Position numbers and translations under genes: made by a program | The notes under the pieces: generated by a model | What the model was told of the DNA's origin: nothing | What the model saw: only the letters and a program-made list of their open reading frames with translations | The model's database searches: none | In this document: piece by piece, positions 26,901 to 34,927 of the stretch | How the letters are laid out: each line of letters opens with the position of its first letter | Numbering within the stretch: position 1 is the stretch's first letter | DNA from: JABWAJ01 sp038323375 | GTDB lineage: Bacteria; Bacteroidota; Bacteroidia; Chitinophagales; Saprospiraceae | Direction: 5' to 3' | Length of the DNA stretch: 64,000 nucleotides | Assembly (NCBI GenBank): GCA_038323375.1 | Contig: JBBQGV010000016.1 | Location: 12,323 to 76,322, forward strand

Positions 26901-27443
26901 ATGTCAGACATAAAATTTGCGCAAGCACCGACAGGAGTAGAAGGACAAGGGTTTTTCGCGACCAGCCTCGATCAGGTAATCGGGCTGGCCCGCGCCAATT
27001 CCATCTGGCCGCTGCCTTTTGCAACCTCATGCTGCGGCATTGAATTCATGGCAACCATGGGGAGCAATTACGATCTGGCCCGTTTCGGCATGGAGCGCCT
27101 GAGCTTTTCACCCCGACAGGCCGACCTGCTTATGGTGATGGGTACCGTCGCAAAAAAAATGGGGCCGGTGCTCAAGCTGGTTTACGAGCAAATGGCAGAG
27201 CCCCGCTGGGTGCTTTCCGTTGGCGCGTGCGCTTGCAGTGGCGGCATTTTTGATACTTACAGCGTTTTGCAGGGCATTGACAAAGTCATTCCCGTAGATG
27301 TTTACGTACCCGGGTGCCCGCCTCGACCGGAGCAGATCATTGACGGCATTATGAAGATTCAGGAATTAGTCAAACACGAATCCCTGCGCCGGCGTCATTC
27401 GCCTCAATATCAGGAATTGATGGCGTCTTACAACATCCAATAA
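26901..27443 (+). CDS. nuoB: NADH-quinone oxidoreductase subunit B
   Basis: A 180-residue peripheral subunit carrying the terminal [4Fe-4S] cluster N2. Ligands are visible in TSCCGIEFM, ACACSGG and VPGCPPRPE. The start at 26901 (MSDIKFAQAPTGVEGQGFF) is preferred over an in-frame start at 26853, because the extra 16 residues are not typical and the distance from nuoA suits the shorter form. It works with NuoC, NuoD and NuoI to pass electrons to quinone. Confidence 0.95.
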   Translation: MSDIKFAQAPTGVEGQGFFATSLDQVIGLARANSIWPLPFATSCCGIEFMATMGSNYDLARFGMERLSFSPRQADLLMVMGTVAKKMGPVLKLVYEQMAEPRWVLSVGACACSGGIFDTYSVLQGIDKVIPVDVYVPGCPPRPEQIIDGIMKIQELVKHESLRRRHSPQYQELMASYNIQ

Positions 27444-27450
27444 CTGCGAC

Positions 27451-27999
27451 ATGAACCATTCAACCCTGCTCCACCTGCTTAGCCAGCGATTTCCGGAGCA
27501 TATTCATATACTCACCCTGGCGGATGGCAAACACATGCCAACCATTGAAATTCCCCGCGAGCAAATCAAACCTGTTCTGAACTTTCTGAAATCAGATCCG
27601 AAAATCAGCATGAGCTTCCTGACAGATCTTTGCGGGGTGCATTTTCCAGATCAGGCGGGCAAAGAACTGAGCGTGGTGTACCATTTGCATAGTTTTATCC
27701 ATAACCTGCGTCTGCGCATCAAAGTTTTTTGCCCCATTGACGAACCGGCGGTGCCTTCCGTTACGGATATTTACGCCGCAGCCAACTGGATGGAACGCGA
27801 AACGTATGATTTTTTTGGAATCCTGTTTGAAGGGCACCCCGACCTGCGTCGCATCCTCAACGTGGATGAAATGGATTATTTCCCGCTGCGCAAAGAATAC
27901 CCGCTCGAAGACATGACCCGCGAAGATAAAGACGACCGCTATTTCGGTCGGGAAGGCCACGAAGGGGTAACCTTTGACAAACGCGTAGACCGCCAATAA
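27451..27999 (+). CDS. nuoC: NADH-quinone oxidoreductase subunit C
   Basis: A 182-residue 30-kDa-type subunit. The conserved block WMERETYDFFGILFEGHPDL is followed by RRILNVDEMDYFPLRKEYPL, the NuoC signature. It is a separate gene, not fused to nuoD as in enterobacteria. It starts 7 bp after nuoB and ends 2 bp before nuoD. Confidence 0.95.
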   Translation: MNHSTLLHLLSQRFPEHIHILTLADGKHMPTIEIPREQIKPVLNFLKSDPKISMSFLTDLCGVHFPDQAGKELSVVYHLHSFIHNLRLRIKVFCPIDEPAVPSVTDIYAAANWMERETYDFFGILFEGHPDLRRILNVDEMDYFPLRKEYPLEDMTREDKDDRYFGREGHEGVTFDKRVDRQ

Positions 28000-28001
28000 C
28001 T

Positions 28002-29201
28002 ATGGAGAGCTATTTCAAATCACTTGATTCGATAGACGGCGAACTGGCGACCATCAACCTGGGGCCAACCCACCCGGCTACGCACGGCATTTTTCAGAAT
28101 GTGCTCAAAATGGACAGCGAGCGCATCATTTCGGCTGAACCGACCATCGGCTACATTCACCGCGCTTTTGAAAAATTAGCTGAACGACGGCCTTTTTATC
28201 AGATCACCCCCATCACAGACCGGCTCAATTACTGCTCCTCTCCCATCAACAACATCGGATGGCACCTGACGGTAGAAAAATTAGCCGGCATCGAAGTACC
28301 CAAGCGGGTGGATTATATGCGGGTGATCATCATGGAATTGGCACGCATTGCCGACCACTTGATCTGCAACAGCGTCATCGGGGTGGATACCGGCGCGCTG
28401 ACCGGGTTTACGTATATGTTTCAGGAGCGCGAACGCATCTACGAAATGTACGAAGAGGTTTGCGGTGCCAGATTGACTACCAATATTGGCCGGATCGGCG
28501 GGTTTGAACGCGATTTCAGCCCGGTTTTTATGGCCAAACTCAAAGCTTTTCTAAAGGAATTTCCACCCCGCTTCGAAGAATTCAACACCCTGTTGGAGCG
28601 CAATCGCATCTTCATGGATCGCACCATCGGCGCGGGTCCGATCACGGCAGAACGGGCGCTCAATTATGGCTTTACAGGCCCCAACCTGCGTGCAGCCGGG
28701 GTGGACTATGACGTTCGCGTGATGTCGCCCTATTCGTCCTACGAAGATTTCGACTTCGTCATTCCGGTGGGTCTCAACGGAGATACCTACGATCGGTTCA
28801 TGGTGCGGCAGGAAGAAATTCGCCAGAGCTTAGCCATCATCCAATCCGCGCTCGACAATTTGCCGCAAGGCTTGTACCACGCGGATGTGCCCAGCTATTT
28901 CCTGCCGGACAAAGAAGATGTTTATACCCAGATGGAAGCCCTGATTTACCATTTTAAAATTGTGATGGGTGAAGTACCGATTCCCGTGGGCGAAGTCTAC
29001 CACTGTGTAGAAGGCGGCAACGGCGAACTGGGCTTTTACCTGATCAGCGACGGTGGCCGGCAACCTTATCGCCTGCACTTCCGCCGCCCGTGTTTTATTT
29101 ATTACCAGGCTTACCCCGAAATGATTAAGGGTTCGCTGCTTTCGGACGCGATTTTGACCATGAGCAGCATGAATGTGATCGCCGGGGAATTAGACGCATA
29201 A
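28002..29201 (+). CDS. nuoD: NADH-quinone oxidoreductase subunit D
   Basis: A 399-residue 49-kDa-type subunit that forms the quinone-binding cavity with NuoB. Landmarks are LGPTHPATHG (about residues 21-30), the IGYIHRAFEKLAERR region, FTYMFQERERIYEMYEEVCG, and the C-terminal SMNVIAGELDA, which ends with the family's conserved Asp. It starts 2 bp after nuoC. A 122-bp palindromic repeat lies directly downstream, separating it from nuoE. Confidence 0.96.
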   Translation: MESYFKSLDSIDGELATINLGPTHPATHGIFQNVLKMDSERIISAEPTIGYIHRAFEKLAERRPFYQITPITDRLNYCSSPINNIGWHLTVEKLAGIEVPKRVDYMRVIIMELARIADHLICNSVIGVDTGALTGFTYMFQERERIYEMYEEVCGARLTTNIGRIGGFERDFSPVFMAKLKAFLKEFPPRFEEFNTLLERNRIFMDRTIGAGPITAERALNYGFTGPNLRAAGVDYDVRVMSPYSSYEDFDFVIPVGLNGDTYDRFMVRQEEIRQSLAIIQSALDNLPQGLYHADVPSYFLPDKEDVYTQMEALIYHFKIVMGEVPIPVGEVYHCVEGGNGELGFYLISDGGRQPYRLHFRRPCFIYYQAYPEMIKGSLLSDAILTMSSMNVIAGELDA

Positions 29202-29206
29202 GTTAG

Positions 29207-29328
29207 GTGTCTGACTTTAGCGTCCGATAGCTGCGTTATGGTTGGCTTCAAAATCGGTCATTTACACGAGTAAAATCCCGTTTTTGGAGCCAAACATGCC
29301 TTGCTCTCGAACCCTAAAGCCAAGACAC
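29207..29328 (+). repeat. 122-bp palindromic element, copy A (core orientation 1)
   Basis: It begins GTGTCTG and ends AAGACAC. The ~40-bp arms form an imperfect inverted repeat, broken by a fixed asymmetric internal loop (left GCTGCGTTATG, right CATGCCTTGC). The centre contains AAAATCGGTCATTTAC. It has the same length and same-oriented arms as copy B at 52563-52684, but the central ~36 bp is inverted relative to B. It lies inside the nuo operon, 5 bp after nuoD, so it would be transcribed. Confidence 0.85.
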
Positions 29329-29350
29329 TCGAAATAGACAAAGTGTAATC

Positions 29351-29899
29351 ATGGAAGGTGTGTTAATTAAAGAACAACGGTTGCGGGAAATTTTTTCGCC
29401 GGAAACGATGGCAGAAATCCAGCGCCTGCTGCCCCGTTTCCCGGAAGCGCGTCAAAAAAGCGCCCTGTTGCGCATCCTGCATTTGGTGCAGGAAGAAAAC
29501 GAGGGTTGGCTGAGCACGGAGGTGATGGATCGGGTTGCCGAAATCCTGAACATACAACCCATTGAGGTGTATGAAGTAGCCACTTTTTACACCATGTACA
29601 ACCTGAAACCGCTGGGGAAATACCTGCTGGAACTTTGCCACACCGGCCCATGCGCCATAGAAGGCGCCGAACGGCTGCTGGAATATCTGAAGCAAAAGCT
29701 GGGCATCGGGGTCGGCGAAACGACGCCCGACGGCTTGTTTACGCTCAAAACCGTAGAATGTATGGGCGCTTGCGGCTACGCGCCGATGATGCAGGTCGGC
29801 GAATTTTATCACGAACACCTAACGGAAGCCAAAATTGACCGTTTCCTTGAAGATTGCCGGGATGGAAAAGTGGCTTTAGGAACCTGGAAATTAGGCTGA
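29351..29899 (+). CDS. nuoE: NADH-quinone oxidoreductase subunit E
   Basis: A 182-residue 24-kDa-type subunit of the NADH module with a [2Fe-2S] cluster. Cys ligands are in LCHTGPC (C-x4-C) and ECMGACG (C-x3-C). The N-terminal helical region (ALLRILHLVQEENEGWLS) and EVYEVATFYTMYNLKPLGKY are typical. With nuoF and nuoG it forms the NADH-oxidising arm, so this complex I uses NADH directly rather than ferredoxin. Confidence 0.95.
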   Translation: MEGVLIKEQRLREIFSPETMAEIQRLLPRFPEARQKSALLRILHLVQEENEGWLSTEVMDRVAEILNIQPIEVYEVATFYTMYNLKPLGKYLLELCHTGPCAIEGAERLLEYLKQKLGIGVGETTPDGLFTLKTVECMGACGYAPMMQVGEFYHEHLTEAKIDRFLEDCRDGKVALGTWKLG

Positions 29900-29923
29900 G
29901 TATCCCGGGAAACCGCCAGTTTA

Positions 29924-29954
29924 AATACTCGAATACTCAAATAACCGAATACTC
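29924..29954 (+). repeat. Three AATACTC units in the nuoE-nuoF gap
   Basis: AATACTC occurs at 29924, 29932 and 29948, in the context GAATACTCAAATA / CCGAATACTCAAA. The 92-bp gap otherwise holds only an A-rich leader to nuoF. Confidence 0.5.
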
Positions 29955-29991
29955 AAAACGACAATTAAACGGATAATAAACCACGGAGTGA

Positions 29992-31332
29992 ATGTCGCGC
30001 AAATTATTATTAGAACATGCGGAAGTGCCGGGAATAGAAACTTACGCCGTTTACCGGAATCAAGGGGGCTATCGTGCAGTAGAAAAAGCGCTGAAAGCCC
30101 TGACGCCCGAGAACGTGCTGGATGAGGTGAAAATATCAGGTTTGCGCGGACGCGGAGGTGCCGGTTTTCCGACCGGGATGAAGTGGAGTTTTTTGGCTAA
30201 ACCCGAAGGGACGCCGCGTTATCTGCTCTGCAATGCCGACGAGAGCGAACCCGGAACGTTCAAAGACCGACTGTTGATGGAGCGCCTGCCCCATTTGCTC
30301 ATCGAAGGCATGATCACATCGGCTTACGCTTTGGGCTGTCGTACGGCATATATCTACATCCGCGGCGAATACAAGTGGATCATCAAAATATTGGAACGAG
30401 CCATAGCGGAGGCTTATGCAAACGGTTGGCTGGGCGAGCGCATTCTGGGTACTGATTTTTCTTTCGACCTGCACGTGACTCCCGGCGCAGGCGCTTACAT
30501 CTGCGGAGAAGAAACTGCGCTCATCGAGTCGTTGGAAGGCAAGCGGGGCAATCCGCGCCTGAAGCCGCCTTTCCCGGCAGTGAGCGGTCTGTGGGGTTGC
30601 CCCACCTTAGTTAATAACGTTGAATCGCTGTGCGCGATCGTTTCCATTGTCAACGACGGCGGAGAGGCTTTTGCAGCAATTGGCGTGGGGCGCAGCACAG
30701 GTACTAAACTCATCTCGGCCTGTGGCAACATCAACAAGCCTGGCGTTTACGAAATCGAGCTGGGTCTGCCGGTGGAAGAATTCATTTATTCCGATGAATA
30801 CTGCGGCGGCATCAAAAACGGAAAACAGCTCAAGGCAGTCGTGCCGGGTGGTTCTTCGGTGCCTATCCTGCCAGCCCATCTGATTTTAAAAACCGCAGCC
30901 GGAGAGGATCGGTTGCTCTCCTACGAATCACTGGCGGATGGCGGCTTTGTATCAGGATCCATGTTGGGTTCGGGTGGTTTTATCGTTTACGACGAAGACC
31001 AGTGTATTGTGCGCAATACCTGGAACTTTTCCCGGTTCTACCACCACGAAAGCTGCGGCCAGTGCAGCCCTTGTCGCGAAGGCACCGGCTGGTTGGAAAA
31101 AGTGCTGCACCGACTTGAACACGGCCACGGCAGGATGCATGATATAGATCTGCTGGTAGATATTTCTAAAAAAATTGAAGGCAATACGATTTGTCCATTG
31201 GGCGATGCGGCGGCTTGGCCGGTGGCTTCAGCGGTGCGGCATTTCCGGGATGAATTTGAATGGCATGTGCTGGAACCGTTCCTAAGTCAGCAGCGCAATT
31301 TTGGTCTGGCGATGGAAGCGGTCGCTGTATAA
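29992..31332 (+). CDS. nuoF: NADH-quinone oxidoreductase subunit F
   Basis: A 446-residue 51-kDa-type subunit that binds NADH and FMN and carries a [4Fe-4S] cluster. The glycine-rich NADH-binding motif is GLRGRGGAGFPTGMKW (about residues 47-62). The FMN site includes YLLCNADESEPGTFKDR and GAYICGEETALIESLEG. The cluster ligands are in ESCGQCSPCREGT and NTICPLGDAA. Length and motifs are normal. Confidence 0.97.
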   Translation: MSRKLLLEHAEVPGIETYAVYRNQGGYRAVEKALKALTPENVLDEVKISGLRGRGGAGFPTGMKWSFLAKPEGTPRYLLCNADESEPGTFKDRLLMERLPHLLIEGMITSAYALGCRTAYIYIRGEYKWIIKILERAIAEAYANGWLGERILGTDFSFDLHVTPGAGAYICGEETALIESLEGKRGNPRLKPPFPAVSGLWGCPTLVNNVESLCAIVSIVNDGGEAFAAIGVGRSTGTKLISACGNINKPGVYEIELGLPVEEFIYSDEYCGGIKNGKQLKAVVPGGSSVPILPAHLILKTAAGEDRLLSYESLADGGFVSGSMLGSGGFIVYDEDQCIVRNTWNFSRFYHHESCGQCSPCREGTGWLEKVLHRLEHGHGRMHDIDLLVDISKKIEGNTICPLGDAAAWPVASAVRHFRDEFEWHVLEPFLSQQRNFGLAMEAVAV

Positions 31333-31352
31333 ACGGTTGTTAATATTGGGTT

Positions 31353-32273
31353 ATGGAAAAAATGGTTAAGGTTAAAATAGACGGTTTTGAAACGGAGGTT
31401 CCGGAAGGTACCAGCATTCTTAATGCGGCTCGCCAAATTGGTGGCGACCTCGTTCCGCCGGCCATGTGCTATTACACCAAATTGAAGGGAAGTGGCGGCA
31501 AGTGCCGGACCTGCATGGTTCGCGTGGCGGAGTCGTCGGCCAAAGACCAGCGGCCCATGCCCAAGTTGGTCGCTTCCTGTTCTACGCCTGTTCAGGATGG
31601 CATGGTGGTGGAAAACATCACCAACCCCGCCGTATTGGAAGCGCGCAAAGCGGTTGTCGAGTTTTTGTTGATCAATCACCCGCTGGATTGCCCGATCTGT
31701 GACCAGGCTGGGGAATGTGACCTGCAAAACTTAGCTTTCGAGCATGGGACATCCAAAACGCGCTACGAAGAAGAGCGCCGCACCTACGATAAAATTGACA
31801 TCGGCCCGAATATTCAGTTGCATATGGATCGCTGCATCCTTTGCTACCGATGCGTGTATACCGCCGACCAGTTTACCGACAAGCGCGTTCATGGGGTACT
31901 GAACCGGGGCGATGCGTCGGAAATCGGCACCTATATTCAGAATAGCATTGAGAACGATTTTTCGGGAAACGTGATTGACGTTTGCCCGGTTGGCGCGTTG
32001 ACAGATAAAACCTTCCGGTTCAAAAGCCGGGTTTGGTTTCTGAATCCTTTTGATGCGCACCGCGATTGCCCGACGTGCAGCGGCAAGGTAGTGGTGTGGA
32101 AATTTGGCGAAGATATTTACCGCGTCACAGGCCGCAAAGACCAATACGGTGAAGTAGAGGAGTTTATATGCAACACCTGCCGCTTTGAGAAAAAAGCGCC
32201 GGAAGACTGGACGATCGAAGGCCCAAGAGCAGTAGACCGGCACTCGGTGATTTCACAGAATCATTACCCGTAG
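31353..32273 (+). CDS. nuoG: NADH-quinone oxidoreductase subunit G, short form
   Basis: 306 residues. It has the N-terminal [2Fe-2S] ferredoxin domain (CYYTKLKGSGGKCRTC, VASC), the His/Cys [4Fe-4S] motif HPLDCPICDQAGEC and the CILCYRC/VCPVGAL cluster. After that it ends with a short segment containing CPTC and CNTC. The molybdopterin-like C-terminal domain of E. coli NuoG (about 900 residues) is absent. This is a known short form in Bacteroidota, not a truncation; no downstream remnant of the domain is seen. Confidence 0.93.
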   Translation: MEKMVKVKIDGFETEVPEGTSILNAARQIGGDLVPPAMCYYTKLKGSGGKCRTCMVRVAESSAKDQRPMPKLVASCSTPVQDGMVVENITNPAVLEARKAVVEFLLINHPLDCPICDQAGECDLQNLAFEHGTSKTRYEEERRTYDKIDIGPNIQLHMDRCILCYRCVYTADQFTDKRVHGVLNRGDASEIGTYIQNSIENDFSGNVIDVCPVGALTDKTFRFKSRVWFLNPFDAHRDCPTCSGKVVVWKFGEDIYRVTGRKDQYGEVEEFICNTCRFEKKAPEDWTIEGPRAVDRHSVISQNHYP

Positions 32274-32294
32274 GGGCGGGCATCGCGCCTGCCC
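32274..32294 (+). repeat. Short GC-rich palindrome after nuoG
   Basis: GGGCGGGC (32274-32281) pairs with GCCTGCCC (32287-32294) over a 5-nt loop, with one G-T wobble, starting right at the nuoG stop. It resembles short dispersed palindromes seen in intergenic spacers. The rest of the 89-bp gap shows nothing else. Confidence 0.55.
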
Positions 32295-32362
32295 AACACG
32301 GAATGCGAGCCCCGGAAACAACATTACAAGATGCCAATTTCGTAAAGAAGCATTAACGAACA

Positions 32363-33373
32363 ATGATCTTAGAGAAAACCATATTCATCCTCATTATTTT
32401 CAGCATTACCCTGCTGATTGCGACCTACCTGACGTATTTTGAACGCAAGGTGGCTGCTTTTCTGCAGGATCGCCTGGGGCCGGATCGGGCGGGGCCGTTC
32501 GGGATTTTACAACCCTTAGCTGATGCCGGGAAAATGTTTTTTAAGGAGGATTTTATCCCGGCAGAATCCGTTAAGCTGTTGTTCATTCTGGGGCCGGGCA
32601 TTGCCATGTTTACGGCATGTATGACCGGAGCTGTAATCCCCTGGGGCGACCAACTCCAGCTTTTCGGGCGCACCATTGACCTTCAGATCGCAGACGTAGA
32701 CATTGGCATTTTGTATGTTGTCGGCTTTGTTTCCATCGGCGTTTACGGGATTATGATCGGCGGGTGGTCTTCCAACAACAAATATTCCCTGTTTGGTGCC
32801 ATCCGGGCAAGTTCGCAAATGATTAGCTATGAACTCGCGATGGGTTTGTCGTTGATTGCCATTGTGATGCTTACCGGCTCGCTCAGCGTGCGCGAAATTG
32901 TGGAACAGCAAGCCGGCGTTTGGAATGTCTTTTACCAACCGCTTGGTTTCCTGATCTTTTTCATCTGTGCCTTAGCGGAATGCAACCGGGCACCGTTCGA
33001 TTTGCCGGAATGTGAAACGGAGTTGATCGGCGGCTATCACACCGAATACAGCAGCATGAAACTGGGTTTTTTCCTGTTTGCAGAATACATCAACATGTTT
33101 ATTTCGGCGGCGGTGATTGCCACTGTTTATTTTGGCGGCTATCATTTTCCGTTTATGCACTCGCTGGGCTTGTCTGAAAATGTCGTCAGCATTCTTGGCA
33201 TCTTAGTTCTGTTTCTGAAAATTTTCCTGTTCATTTTCATCTTCATGTGGATCCGCTGGACGTTGCCCCGCTTCCGGTACGACCAACTGATGCATTTAGG
33301 CTGGAAAATACTGATTCCGCTGGCGATCTTGAATATGATGGGAACTGGTGGGTTTATTCTTTTAAGTAATTAA
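32363..33373 (+). CDS. nuoH: NADH-quinone oxidoreductase subunit H
   Basis: A 336-residue integral membrane subunit with about eight hydrophobic helices that connects the quinone site to the proton pumps. Family motifs are TYFERKVAAFLQDRLGPDRAGP (N-terminal) and AECNRAPFDLPECETELIGG with YSSMKLGFFLFAEY in the middle. The C-terminus RWTLPRFRYDQLMHLGWK is also typical. It starts 89 bp after nuoG and ends 6 bp before nuoI. Confidence 0.97.
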   Translation: MILEKTIFILIIFSITLLIATYLTYFERKVAAFLQDRLGPDRAGPFGILQPLADAGKMFFKEDFIPAESVKLLFILGPGIAMFTACMTGAVIPWGDQLQLFGRTIDLQIADVDIGILYVVGFVSIGVYGIMIGGWSSNNKYSLFGAIRASSQMISYELAMGLSLIAIVMLTGSLSVREIVEQQAGVWNVFYQPLGFLIFFICALAECNRAPFDLPECETELIGGYHTEYSSMKLGFFLFAEYINMFISAAVIATVYFGGYHFPFMHSLGLSENVVSILGILVLFLKIFLFIFIFMWIRWTLPRFRYDQLMHLGWKILIPLAILNMMGTGGFILLSN

Positions 33374-33379
33374 ATACCA

Positions 33380-33910
33380 ATGGCTTCTTTAACGAACCGT
33401 TCAAAAGTGGTGGTCAATAAAAAAATGACCTTTTGGGAGCGCCTTTACCTGCCGGCGATTTTTGGAGGAATGGCGATTACCCTGAAGCATTTTTTTAGGA
33501 AAAGTAACACTGTTCGCTACCCCGAAGTGAAGCGGCCGTTCAGTCCGGTGTACCGCGGCCTGCATGTGCTGAAACGCGACGAAAACGGCGCGGAACGCTG
33601 CACGGCCTGCGGGCTTTGCGCTGTTGCCTGCCCGGCGGAAGCGATTACCATGGAAGCTGAAGAGCGCAAAAAAGATGAAAAGCATCTTTACCGCGAAGAA
33701 AAATATGCAGCCGTGTATGAGATCAATATGCTGCGCTGCATTTTTTGCGGCTTGTGCGAAGAAGCCTGCCCAAAAGAAGCCATTTTCCTGACCGACCGCC
33801 TTGTGCCATCTGAATTAGAACGCGAGGATTTTATTTACGGCAAGGACAAGTTGGTCGAGCTGTTGGATCAGCGGATTGATGTGAGCAAGCGGCAGGTAAA
33901 AACGTATTGA
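33380..33910 (+). CDS. nuoI: NADH-quinone oxidoreductase subunit I
   Basis: A 176-residue protein with two ferredoxin-type [4Fe-4S] motifs, CTACGLCAVACP (about residues 74-85) and CIFCGLCEEACP (about 118-129), which hold clusters N6a and N6b. The N-terminal amphipathic region (LPAIFGGMAITLKHFF) lies on the membrane. Length and spacing are normal. A 144-bp repeat-containing gap separates it from nuoJ. Confidence 0.96.
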   Translation: MASLTNRSKVVVNKKMTFWERLYLPAIFGGMAITLKHFFRKSNTVRYPEVKRPFSPVYRGLHVLKRDENGAERCTACGLCAVACPAEAITMEAEERKKDEKHLYREEKYAAVYEINMLRCIFCGLCEEACPKEAIFLTDRLVPSELEREDFIYGKDKLVELLDQRIDVSKRQVKTY

Positions 33911-33922
33911 GGATTTGAAAAC

Positions 33923-34026
33923 TTGTTGATTTGAAGATAACACGCGGGGCAGAGCCGCAGCGCGAGCGGGTTTTCAACCGATCATGAGAGGGTTATAAGC
34001 TATTTCCCATCTTATCAAATCAACAA
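33923..34026 (+). repeat. Inverted repeat enclosing a 25-bp GC-rich box in the nuoI-nuoJ gap
   Basis: TTGTTGATTTGA (33923-33934) has its exact reverse complement at 34015-34026. Between them (33946-33970) lies a box GGGGCAGAGCCGCAGCGCGAGCGGG (given here as its span and ends: GGGGCAGAG to GCGAGCGGG) that recurs at 60144-60168 with two mismatches. The gap has no ORF. Confidence 0.65.
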
Positions 34027-34054
34027 AGAACCATCTTAACGAATAAACAAAAAC

Positions 34055-34579
34055 ATGACAGCAACCCTGTTTTACATTTTAGCACTTGTTTCGGTGGTAG
34101 GAGCCATTGCGGTCATCGCTGCCCGGAATCCGGTCTACAGCGTCTTGTGTTTAGTCGTGACCTTTTTTGCGATTGCAGGCCAGTATGTGTTGCTGAATGC
34201 ACAGTTTTTGGCCATTGTTCACGTCATTGTTTATGCAGGTGCCATCATGGTTTTGTTCCTTTTTGTACTGATGATGCTCAATCTGAACAGAGAAAGCGAA
34301 CCCTTGCAACCAACACTTATCAAGGTGATTGCGGTTGCTTCCGGCGGGATGCTGCTGTTGACTTTGGTGGCTGCCCTGCGCGGCGTGGAGCGGATTCCGC
34401 TTGCAGGCGCACAGGATACGCAGCTTGGCCTGGTAAAAAATCTGGGCCGCTTGCTGTTCACCGAATACGTGGCACCTTTTGAAATTTCTTCCATCCTCTT
34501 CTTAGCTGCCATGGTTGGCGCCGTCACCATCGGCATGCGCAGCAAAAGCGACAAACGGGAAATTATCAACCACCTCTGA
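34055..34579 (+). CDS. nuoJ: NADH-quinone oxidoreductase subunit J
   Basis: A 174-residue membrane subunit with five hydrophobic helices. The family motifs NPVYSVLCLVVTFFAIAGQY and IVYAGAIMVLFLFVLMMLN (read as VIVYAGAIMVLFLFV) are both present; the latter helix contains the pi-bulge seen in NuoJ. It is followed 11 bp later by nuoK. Confidence 0.94.
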   Translation: MTATLFYILALVSVVGAIAVIAARNPVYSVLCLVVTFFAIAGQYVLLNAQFLAIVHVIVYAGAIMVLFLFVLMMLNLNRESEPLQPTLIKVIAVASGGMLLLTLVAALRGVERIPLAGAQDTQLGLVKNLGRLLFTEYVAPFEISSILFLAAMVGAVTIGMRSKSDKREIINHL

Positions 34580-34590
34580 ATTCAACGACC

Positions 34591-34920
34591 ATGGACAATA
34601 CGATCACCGTGACGCAAGTCATCCCCATAGAAATGTACGTCTGGCTGAGCGCTGCGCTGTTTGCCATCGGCGTCACTGGCGTGTTGTTGCGCCGCAATGC
34701 AATTGTGGTGCTTATGTGCATAGAATTGATGCTCAACGCTGTAAACCTGCTATTGGCCGCATTTTCGACGTATTTATCCGATGCATCCGGGCAAATCATG
34801 GTGTTTTTTATCATGGTGGTCGCGGCGGCAGAAGCGTCGGTGGGGCTGGCTCTTTTAGTGATGATTTACCGCAATACGAAGTCGGTGGACATCAGCTTTT
34901 TGAACAAATTAAAATGGTAA
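34591..34920 (+). CDS. nuoK: NADH-quinone oxidoreductase subunit K
   Basis: A 109-residue subunit with three membrane helices, related to MrpC antiporter subunits. Family motifs are GVLLRRNAIVVLMCIELMLN, with the conserved Glu in helix 2, and FFIMVVAAAEASVGLALLV, with the second conserved Glu. It ends 7 bp before nuoL. Confidence 0.95.
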   Translation: MDNTITVTQVIPIEMYVWLSAALFAIGVTGVLLRRNAIVVLMCIELMLNAVNLLLAAFSTYLSDASGQIMVFFIMVVAAAEASVGLALLVMIYRNTKSVDISFLNKLKW

Positions 34921-34927
34921 CCGTCGG

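Noticed and set aside
31353..32273. NuoG as a truncated pseudogene
   Set aside because: The short NuoG without the molybdopterin domain is normal for Bacteroidota; all cluster ligands are present and no remnant follows.
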